NCBI RefSeq assembly: GCF_963678635.1
Contig: NC_087062.1
Coordinates: 5,074,193-5,138,192, forward strand
DNA from: Symsagittifera roscoffensis
Taxonomy: Eukaryota; Xenacoelomorpha; Acoela; Convolutidae
DNA length: 64,000 nucleotides
Reading direction: 5' to 3'
Shown here: piece after piece, positions 55,639 through 64,000 of the stretch
Layout: the number at the start of each line of letters is the position of its first letter
Numbering within the stretch: position 1 is the stretch's first letter
Program-made: the position numbers and the translations under genes
Notes under the pieces: model-generated
What the model was told of the DNA's origin: nothing
Database searches by the model: none
The model's input: only the letters and a program-made list of their open reading frames with translations

Positions 55639-55999
55639 AACGGTTGTCAACTCCATTCCTTCTAGATATGACGCGAGTAAAACAATTGACACTACGGTGA
55701 GAGAGTTGCAAAAAAAATTGGATGGGTTTAAAAAGAATTCGGGCGCACAACAATTGCGTATTCCAGAGTTGAAAAAAGTCAACAGGACATGCAGGAACGA
55801 TTGGGTGCTCAGTAAAAGTTCTCCAGAAAAGATAATTTTTTGCCTCGAGTTATCCTTAATATGCGCGTATAGTGAGAGACGTAACAATGGAAACACCGAA
55901 ACTTTTCAAGAGTTTTTTTTGGGAATAACAATCAAGTATGACGGTGTGAAAACTTGCCATGTCCTGCATGGTGATTCAGGATTTTCCTTCCCAGCGTGA
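55639..55999 (+). CDS. Unrecognised exon-like ORF
   Basis: A pyrimidine-rich 'gatatttttcaatag' ends at 55638 and is followed by an open frame starting T-V-V-N-S-I-P-S-R-Y-D that continues through 'TTVRELQKKLDGFKKNSGAQ' and 'LRIPELKKVNRTCRNDWVLS' to TGA 55997. The frame spans 120 codons and is less AT-biased than its surroundings. No donor follows, so it would be a terminal exon. It could equally be a transposon relic. Family unknown. Confidence 0.35.
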
Positions 56000-56969
56000 T
56001 GATCGAGTTCATTGTTTCCGTTGCAGTTAGTGGTTAAAATGGAACAAAAAAGTACATAAAAATCAATTGCTTAGATGATATAAAAAAAATTGGAATAAAA
56101 TTTGATCAAACGAGATTATGTTGAGGTTAAAAACATCGGCAGAGGTGCAAATGATGAAATATTAATAGCATGAAAAGTAAAATTAAATACGAACTTCTTT
56201 TATTGTTGAGGATTTCATACTTTGGTCAAACAAAATATACACTGAGTTGATACTAAAGCGCAGTAGTACTCTGCCGTAACTTATTTTTGATATACTAATT
56301 ATGCTATTGTTTGCAGCTTTTTTCTTCAAATCATGGAAAAGACTTTACAATTTGGTTTTGAAATGCAATTAATCAATTTGTATCAGAAACAACATATCCA
56401 AAAATTATTAGATTATTTCTGGTTTTCAGTCCAAGTTTTAGCCAAAAAAATTCAGTTTGAAGTCAGACTGTCAGTTCCAAGTTTCCTGCTTGGAATAACG
56501 CGACCTTTACACCTGGAAAAAGGCTCATGCCTATTTACGCGAGTTTATTTTTGACTGCTCTGTGATAGCGTTGAGTTAACACTAAAGATAACTTTTATTT
56601 TCGTTTTGAAATCAATGTGTACCTGAGTTTCATTTTAGTTGTTTTGTGTATTAATTCAGTTACCAATGGAAAAATTCGAGTCTCTTCAGCGAATGAATGC
56701 AATCAAAGACACGGAAATTTAGGATACTGTTTTCTAAAGCAGCAAAATTAAGGATTTTTTTTCCATAGAATTACAGCTATAAAAATAGGGACATAGAGGA
56801 GAAATTTTTCAGGTCAACTGAGGAAGTTCGTGATTTTTTGACCATCTCTTTTTTGATGTTTTTTTTTGTTTTTTCTGTCTCGGATCAACAGAAACGTACC
56901 AAGCAGTATATCATGAATACCAGTAAGCAAAATCTTTACAAAAAATAAGATCGTTACCAAAATACCTAG
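56000..56969. other. No gene seen
   Basis: The 73-codon frame at 56333-56554 is not recognised. The T-rich tract before 56900 may be unrelated to the LINE that follows. Confidence 0.45.
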
Positions 56970-57550
56970 ACAATTTTCAAGTTAGCCTAACAGAACTAAA
57001 TTATTTGCCAAGCGTTATATGTTTAACCGAATCCTGGCTTTCGCCGAAACAGAAACTCAGTATTTTTGAACATAATGAAAATCAATTTCTCAATAAAAGC
57101 TTTCGTAAGCGTAGGGGAGTAGGCGTATGTTCATATAAGAAATGTGGAAAAGATTTTGAAACTTGCAATAACAAAATTTGTTTATAAAGCATGAAAAAAA
57201 AAACAAATGAAAATTAAAAAAAAATTTTAGGTGTTTTTATTTTTTCCTCCGGGCGGTAAACACTCAATAACTCCTGATACCACAAAACATTTTTGATGGT
57301 ATTATAGCTGCACCATCTATACATTCTTTATTTTGTGGTGACTTTAATTTTGGTATTTTAGGAAAAAGCAAAAGACTCTTTGAAGTGTTAAGCATGGTAT
57401 GTGGAAACAAGTTTTTCATGCAAAATGGAAAACAAGCAACCGGAGAAACTAAGACCAGTAGGACATGCTTATACCCGTTTTTTCTAAGAAAATTAATTAG
57501 TAATCATCTTCAAAACATCCGTAACTGATCATTATGGTGTGATTTTAAAC
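56970..57550 (+). pseudogene. LINE endonuclease remnant
   Basis: 'NFQVSLTELNYLPSVICLTE' followed by S-W-L is the standard early endonuclease block (L-T-E-T-W-L, with the metal-binding E). Then R-K-R-R-G-V-G-V-C-S-Y matches the R-G-G-G-V-A-I-Y block. After stops, C-G-D-F-N-F (57336-57353) fits G-D-F-N and T-D-H-Y-G-V-I-L (near 57520) fits the S-D-H catalytic end. This enzyme nicks the target DNA to prime reverse transcription. Confidence 0.85.
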
Positions 57551-58314
57551 GCAACATCTCAAACATGCAAAATGAACCTTTTACTTCCAAAGTGCGATTC
57601 GGGTATAAACCTGAATCGGAATCTTTCCAAAAGAACTACATGAATCTTCTTATGAAAATTGATTCGATGTTTAAACAAAAAATAACCAAATGATATGCGA
57701 TGAGCTTTTTTTGTTGAACGAAACGCTCAGAATTAACACTCGGTCATTTTACCAGAAAAAAATCACCTAGAAAAATTTGATAATAATGAAGTATGATAAT
57801 GATGTATGATAATGAAGTGAAAAGGGCAGCATCAAAAAAATAGCGGCTAAGGAAATTTTTTCGAAAACTGGAACCACAGAGGCCAGAAACGATTTTGGAT
57901 TGCTAACCAAATACGTTCGTGAAATGTTGATTTAGAAAAAAGAAAATTTTACCAAAACAAAAAACAAGGGAACTCAACAAAATCAGAAGAGAGTTTTTTT
58001 GTCTGCATAACGATCTAACATGAGCTACTAAAAACATAACATTGTAGAAAGGATTATAAAATTTGACGAATTTAATAACTTTTTTCTAAGTGTTAGAGAA
58101 AAAGTGTCGAGAAATTTAAATAAATTAAAAGAATTAAGAGTTAGATCGCAAAATAACTGATGTTTAATTTAGATACAAAAAAAAATAGTCATCAATACTT
58201 GAAAAAAACTTGGCCCGTTCTGCTCCCAGATTTGACATTTTTACAAAATTGTTTCAACGGAAAATTTTTTCCAGTTAGTTCCAAAATTGCTAAAATTCAT
58301 TTTATCTTCTAAAG

Positions 58315-59580
58315 GGCAAACTAGATCCATCAAACTAAGAGCCAATTTCTCTTTTACGAGTTTTAGATTAAGTTTTGAGCGGGTCATTCATAACAGAATG
58401 ACCAAAATCTCACTAAGTATCAATTATTACAAAAGTGCCACTTTGGAGTGGATTAAAAAGGAGTAAAATGATGCTTTGATTACGATAATAAAAGAAAGTT
58501 GTTAAGATTGGGACTCTAAGACCACGAAGTTACAGTGTACATTCATGTAGCTGAAAATTTTTTTCTTACAGTTGACCACACATTTTCACTGGACAAACGT
58601 GACGCATGTGATTTTCGGGGACCTATTTTGGACCTTCTGAAATCATATTTAAAAAACCGACGCTAATACATGGCCAATAAATTCAAATAACCTCAAAATA
58701 AAAATGTGACTAATGGAGTACCACATGGATTCCTATAAGGTCCCCGTCTTTTCTTCTTTGTATAAATGGTATTGGACTAGATAAAAATATTGAAAGTGAT
58801 CTGGTTTTATTTGCAGGCGACACCGTCATTATCAACAGCTAGGAACAGTGAGTAACCGGTAGAACCAGGAAGCGTTATAGAAACCAGCAATTTTATCTAC
58901 TATCTAAGAAGAGCACCAAGAAATCAGATAGAAAAAATGAATCGAATAATTAGTGACGAGAAACAATCGTTCTTTTATTTAGGTGTTCAAAAAGAATCTA
59001 AGCTTTCTTTTTTGATTATATTACAAAAAAAGAAATAAATTTGTCGAGTTTTTTTGTCATGTAAGACAGGTTGCGAAAAAGTTTAAATAAAGATCAAATA
59101 CTGAAAGCATATGACCCTTATGTGAAAACCATTTTACAGCACAGGGTGTCAGACAAAACTAAATTTTAAAAAATGAACTTAAAATCAAACGACTTCTGAA
59201 AGTTATTTGTGTTAAGCAAAGACATGAGAGCAGCGAAGGAATAAGACAAAAAAGAAAAACATACTTCGTTAAATAAATACATATCTATGAATTGTTAAAG
59301 TTACTATGTAATGTATTGACAAAAGAGTGCATATCGGCCATAGATAAGCAAGCTGTAACTGAGTTTCAGCTAGGTAGACACCGGTGCATTCAAAGGATAA
59401 AAAAAACTTTGATAAAGGTTAGAATTAAAAAAAGACTCGTTTTTGTTGTAAAATACTACCTAGATTTTGTAACCTGGATTCAGAGCTGCACAGACTATTA
59501 TTTACAAATCGTAAATCATGAGTTTTTGGATAACTTTATCCTAGGAAATTATCAACTGTTTAAACTTATTTTTAATTAGA
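58315..59580 (+). pseudogene. LINE reverse transcriptase remnant
   Basis: 'FERVIHNRMTKISLSINYY' corresponds to the early RT block F-E-K-x-I-x-x-R. 'TNGVPHGFL', a stop, then G-P-R-L-F-F-F matches G-V-P-Q-G-S-x-L-G-P-L-L-F. 'LVLFAGDTVIINS' matches the F-A-D-D-T catalytic motif with the first D replaced by G. Later, 'FYLGVQKESKLSF' and fragments up to the 95-codon frame at 59292-59579 resemble the post-RT region. The G-for-D change alone would kill polymerase activity. Confidence 0.85.
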
Positions 59581-61348
59581 AAAAACATTTAGCAAGATCA
59601 AAGACGCCTAAAAAACTCCACGTGTATCCGCAATCAGATTTCACTTGGTTGCAAATGTAGTAAATTTAACGGTGAATGGAATCTATTTTGCAAACAATTT
59701 ATTAATCTGAGTATTAATATAACATCCCTTGACCGACTAGGAAATAAGAAGTTCGAAAAAAAGTAAATCAAAATCGGAATGCTGAAACACAGAAATATTG
59801 ATCAGCCGAACCCCTGACATAATGAATTTTATCAAAAAACTAGCCCGAGAATTTTTAAAGCTAATTTCTTCCTCTTCTACTTAAATTTGAGCCTTAAATG
59901 AGGGCCGAGTTGTTGGCTGATCTTGTTTCAGTTTTTTGAATCGTTTGTTTTTTCTAGCTGACAAAATTCACACCAAATCTTGACTAAATTGCTACTTTAT
60001 AACTTGTGTTATCACATATGTCACTATTCCATTGGTTACTACAATCTGAAGGAGGAAAAATCATGATAATTTTCAAATCAGAACAATGTTTTAAAATTAT
60101 TACTAGCTTTTTTTAAGCTTTTTTGAAGCTTGTTGAAGCTTGGTTACAATAAGGCAATCAGAACATTCAAAGCTTCGCTGTGACAAAAGCAGTTTTGTTT
60201 GCCTTTGCTTTTGAACAGAATGCTACATTATTTCAAAAACTACAAAGTCAACGCTAAAAGCTCAATTCTCAACGGAAAGTTGAAAGTGGTCTGTTTCGCC
60301 GCATTTTCTTGTCCTAAATTAAAAATTCCGCCATTTTTTCAAAAAAAAAAGTATTTTTTAGAGCGTCAGTGTTTGAAGGAAAATCAAAGATTTACTTTGA
60401 TTGCAGCCTTTGCAGCGAAATAAATAAAGTGGTTTGCTAACTAAAAATCGATGATTTGGTCTTTTATTGAAGTAGTTTTAGTGTAACACTTAAAAGGATG
60501 TGATAATGGCAAACCTTAATGACAAGCATCATATACACTAAGAAAATTTTTGCGTTTGACCTTTTTTTCATGATTGTGTGATTTTTTTGATCAGCTACTT
60601 TTTGCAGTTATTCAATTTTATTGAAATGTAAGCAAATAAGTTTACTTAAAAAATTAAGTAGGATTTTAAAATATTCAAAAGCTAATATATTTGTAAGTAT
60701 TTGAAAAAGGAAACTTATTGTGGATGGCTGCAAAAAAAACGAAGCATTAACGCTCAATATGTATTTATTTTCTGTGAAACTTCCAGTGAAGAAAGATGAT
60801 ATTTCTTTCTAGCTGATATTGTACTTCATTGAGACAAGACATTTTTTCTATTATAGTAAAAATATCGATGCCTATAATTTAACCTTAAAATTTTTTCTTG
60901 CTAGAAACTTTTAACGCTAAAAAAATAATGAAAAACAACACGTTCTACTAGCGACCAGACAACTGATCACATAAAAAGAAATAGAGTGAGACAGTAAATA
61001 GCCAACTTTGATAAATAAGGTAATTTTTCATGCAAAATATCATCTTATAATTATTTGTTTTCATTGAATCAGCATCGATTGTCTATTAACTTTATGGACT
61101 ATGACAATAAAGTGACAATAAAGTGCGGTCAATAAACCCTTGAATCAATAAATGACAATAAATCCTGGATATTTCAAATGCAGTTCAAAGCAAGCTGTCC
61201 AAACATTGGAAGCTGTTTTTTATTGGAAGCTGTCCAAACATAAGAACCGAAAAAAATTGCAAAGAAAGAAAAAACCGATTCCATAACAATTATGGATGGC
61301 TTATTTTTGAATGGCACAATTATCTTCGAAACGGAAATAAAAACCAAA
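59581..61348. other. No gene; family B end fragment at 60149-60198
   Basis: 'aaggcaatcagaacattcaa' and 'cttcgctgtgacaaaagcag' with 'ttttgttt' is a diverged end of a family B repeat in inverse orientation. A local duplication 'ggaagctgt.ttttattggaagctgtcc' lies at 61205-61245. The frame 60199-60423 is not recognised. Confidence 0.5.
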
Positions 61349-61863
61349 AATAGTGCTCGTATCAGGGCGAAGCCCTGAATGTTCCTACTGCCTTTTAAGG
61401 CCTATGGAGCAGTTATAACATGGAAAACTTAAATGTAACAAAATAAAATTTAAATTTGAGTTTTTTTGAGAAAACATCACCCCACACGCCATATTAAGTA
61501 ACAAAGTGATAGATTTTGCTCTATTTAACAAAAAACTCTGGCCTATAAGCTTACTTGAACCAATTTGAAACAGTTTCTAAGATGGATTAAATCTCGCTTT
61601 CGCGTTAATAGCGCGAAAGATATCACGCGTTAATTGTCCCAAATTGGCCAAAATGGTAACCTTTAAACCCCCATAACTTTACGAAAAATGATCACAGGTG
61701 AAATATCTTTTCAAATTTAGGCTCAGGACAACAATACCTTTTGAATGTTATAAACAAATTCCGTCTAAAATGGCTAGTTAAAAAGTCGAAATTTGTCTGA
61801 AGAAAAAAAACCCACCTCGAGCACAAATATTCAGTTACTTTGGTTACGAAAGTCGGAACAATT
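61349..61863 (+). mobile_element. Family B interspersed repeat, full length
   Basis: Starts 'gctcgtatcagggcgaagcc' and ends 'ggttacgaaagtcggaacaa'. Landmarks 'actgccttttaaggcctatg', 'cccacacgccat', 'tcacgcgttaattgtcccaa' and 'ggctagttaaaaagtcgaaa' are in the standard order. It faces the copy at 62310-62835 in opposite orientation. Confidence 0.92.
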
Positions 61864-62100
61864 AGTTTTTGAATTTACCAAATGAAAAATAGATTCTACG
61901 CGGTAGCCTAATCGACAAAGTAATTTATGTTATCATGGCTTCTTTCAACTGTATGATTTGTACGAACGAAATAGAATGAATTCACAGCTATCCTTGATTC
62001 AAGGGCGGCTAAATCTGTCGTTTATGTAGAGACTTGAAAAGTTTGGAAAAAACTTTCAATCTGAATAAATTCAGAGCCAAAAATGATAGAATGAAATAAT

Positions 62101-62170
62101 ACTGCTCGTATCAGAGCAAAATTCTAAATGTTCCGACTTGTTTTAAACTGCAACCGTAATGTTTTAACAA
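62101..62170 (+). mobile_element. Family B repeat, end fragment
   Basis: 'actgctcgtatcagagcaaa', 'attctaaatgttccgact' and a decayed 'tgcaaccgtaatgtttta' match only the first 70 bases of the repeat. Confidence 0.7.
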
Positions 62171-62309
62171 GCTAAGGAGTTTAAACTGATATCATCGAAC
62201 TCTAAGGGTTGGAATTTCAGTCATATATGCAGCTATCAAGACAATTAGCTTGATTCAATTCGATTTGTGACGATTTGTTAGTGTGGGGGTAGTTTGCCAC
62301 CGTAATTAT

Positions 62310-62835
62310 TGTTCTGACTTTCAATACAAAAGTGACGGAATAATTGTGCTCGGGGTGGGTTTTTTTTCTTCACACAAATGTTGACTTTTTAACTAGCCAT
62401 TTTAGACGGAATTTTTATAACATTCAAAAGGTATTGTTGTCCTGAGCCTAAATTTGAAAAGATATTTCACCTGTGATCATTTTCATAAAGTTATGGGGGT
62501 TTAAAGATTGCCATTTTGGCCGATTTGGAACAATTAACGCGCGATATTTTTCGCGCTATTAACGCGTAAGCGGAGATTTAATCCTGTTTAGAAATCGTTC
62601 CAAATTGGTTCAAAAAAGCTTATATGCCATAATTGATTTGTGATTAGAAGCAAAGTTTATCACTTTTTACTTAATATGTGGTGTGGGGGGATGTTATCAC
62701 AAAAAATATCAGATATTTTAGAAAAATTTTTTTTTTTTATTACATTTAAATTTTCCAAGTTATTACTGCTCCATTTACCCTAAAAGGCAGTCGGAACATT
62801 CAGGGCTTCGCCCTGATACGAGCAGTTTTGTTCTA
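62310..62835 (-). mobile_element. Family B interspersed repeat, full length, inverted
   Basis: Starts 'attgttctgactttcaatac' and ends 'cgccctgatacgagcagttt' plus 'tgttc'. With 61349-61863 it forms an inverted pair of about 515-bp arms separated by about 450 bp, capable of forming a long hairpin. Confidence 0.92.
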
Positions 62836-63136
62836 TGTTTCAATTTCATCACCATAGTATAAAACAATCAGTTTAGATAGATTTGTTTCAGAGAGCAGTT
62901 TCAGTCAGGGTAAAATAGTGGTGTGCAGGTCTGACGTGAGCCACAAAGATATAGGGAACGATCTTCCAAGTGAGCAAAAAGTCTTTGAGAATATGGTCTG
63001 AACAAAAAAAACCAGCACCAATTCAGGTTCATGGTTGAGAATGAGAATCCAGCACATGCTGAACTTTTGCTTTTTTACCACTAATATTGCATGTCAAAAA
63101 CTGCATCAAGTTAAAGTGGGAAATATCAATGATAAT

Positions 63137-64000
63137 TGTCTTTTGTGGTCTAAAATGTTGTCAAAAGAACCTTCTCATTTCGTTATCAGACAATGAAATG
63201 GATTAAAACTGATTATAATCCATTGTTTAATCAAACTGAAAAATAAATATAATCCATTTGAAATCAAATTACACAGATTTTTTGCCCAGTTCAATTCTGT
63301 TTTGCATAGCGCAAGTGTTTGGCAACAATTTCTTCTTTTTTTTCACTGGAGTAATGCAGAAGTTTTGCAAACTGATCAGAGTTTACGGTCTACTCGATTT
63401 CTAAATCTACACATTTTTAATTTGCAAAAGATTCCGTTGCCACACACCTCCCAATGTCTGCCCCTTCCTTACCCCGTGCCCGTTCAGAATCTCAGCAAGT
63501 TTTGTCTTCCTCTTTTTAAACTAAATTCAATTCAACTTGAAAAAAACGCAAGTTTAACGCTTACTGTCCGTTTAATTTAAATCAGAACTGCAACTGCATC
63601 TAACTAAAGTGAAAAACAAAACTAATTATGTCTGATTTTTGTGTTCTAGAGGGTTTTCAAAAAACTAATTGCCAATTCAATCTCCGACAATAAAATGGAT
63701 AAAAAACTAATTATAGTCCATTGTCTTATGAAAATTAAAAGTAAATATAATCCACCTAAATTCAAATTTAAGGGGTTTTTTACCCAGTTTAGTTTTGTTT
63801 TCGGTTGTCCAAGTTTGTGCAACAAGTTGTGCTATTATAACATGAGTGTTCCCAAAGTTTTGTGAAATGATCTGAGCTGAGCACTCGGACTATTCGATTT
63901 TCAAATCTACATTTTCTCAATTTGCAAAAGATTCCCCCCCGAATAACCCCCCCCCCCCCCAACGTTTGCCCTTTATCCCTGCCCTTGCCCGTCCCTACAC
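63137..64000. repeat. Diverged tandem duplication, period about 495 bp
   Basis: Unit 1 (from 63137) and unit 2 (from 63632) share 'gacaatgaaatggat'/'gacaataaaatggat', 'aaatataatccat'/'aaatataatccac', 'tttgcccagttcaattctgt'/'tacccagtttagttttgt', 'aatttgcaaaagattcc', and a C-rich end ('ctgccccttcc', 'ttgccctttatcc'). The array may continue past the window. The plus-strand frame 63302-63580 lies inside unit 1 and is not supported in unit 2, so it is not called. Confidence 0.8.

Larger units (their letters stand above)
56970..59580 (+). mobile_element. Decayed LINE (non-LTR retrotransposon), CR1/Jockey-like
   Basis: An apurinic-type endonuclease is followed by a reverse transcriptase on the plus strand, the layout of ORF2 in CR1/Jockey-type LINEs. 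Endonuclease motifs run from 56970 to about 57545 and RT motifs from about 58315 to 58835, followed by C-terminal thumb-like fragments to about 59580. All frames are broken. The 5' end and ORF1 were not identified and no clear poly(A) tail or short 3' repeat marks the end. Confidence 0.85.

Overview
The window looks like non-coding, repeat-dense DNA from the nuclear genome of an invertebrate animal. It is AT-rich and holds many transposon families on both strands (Ty3/Gypsy, BEL/Pao, a LINE, Tc1/mariner, a FLYWCH-MULE transposase, several MITE families). The only gene-like structure is a two-exon coding region with GT-AG splice sites. I see no bacterial-type gene organisation and cannot name the species. 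A run of 200 N (31482-31681) marks an assembly join.

Layout. 1-4473: two nested MITEs and otherwise unassigned DNA. 4474-8362: a badly decayed Ty3/Gypsy element on the minus strand, with LTR remnants, gag, zinc knuckle, RT, RNase H and integrase still recognisable. 8660-10040: a duplicated block and a copy of a repeat I call family B. 11639-28401: the main feature, a 16.8-kb LTR retrotransposon with about 410-bp TG...CA LTRs, a TTTG target-site duplication, a PBS, a long leader, a small basic ORF before gag, gag, a Gypsy-type pol, and about 5 kb of extra coding sequence after pol. 28817-31858: family B copies, a 13-bp minisatellite and the assembly gap. 31859-41619: mostly unassigned DNA with MITEs. 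41620-42345: a FLYWCH/MULE-type transposase pseudogene on the minus strand. 43228-47724: the last two coding exons of an unrecognised host gene, split by an intron full of repeats. 49480-51560: decayed BEL/Pao on the minus strand. 53295-54520: Tc1/mariner on the minus strand. 56970-59580: a decayed LINE on the plus strand. 61349-62835: an inverted pair of family B repeats. 63137-64000: a diverged tandem duplication.

The large retroelement is the best candidate for something unusual. Its order is LTR, PBS, leader with repeated hairpins, basic ORF, gag (long acidic N-terminal region, capsid-like core, zinc knuckle, N/R/S/Y-rich tail), protease-RT-RNase H-integrase with a GPY/F module, a small hydrophobic ORF, a P/S/T-rich ORF, an env-like remnant, a novel ORF of about 530 codons, then splice sites with perfect TACTAAC branch points and the 3' LTR. 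The LTRs differ by only 7 substitutions and one indel by eye, yet the coding regions carry many frameshifts and stops. Either a defective copy was mobilised in trans or some indels are assembly errors. Domain calls come from motif recognition alone. No database search was run.
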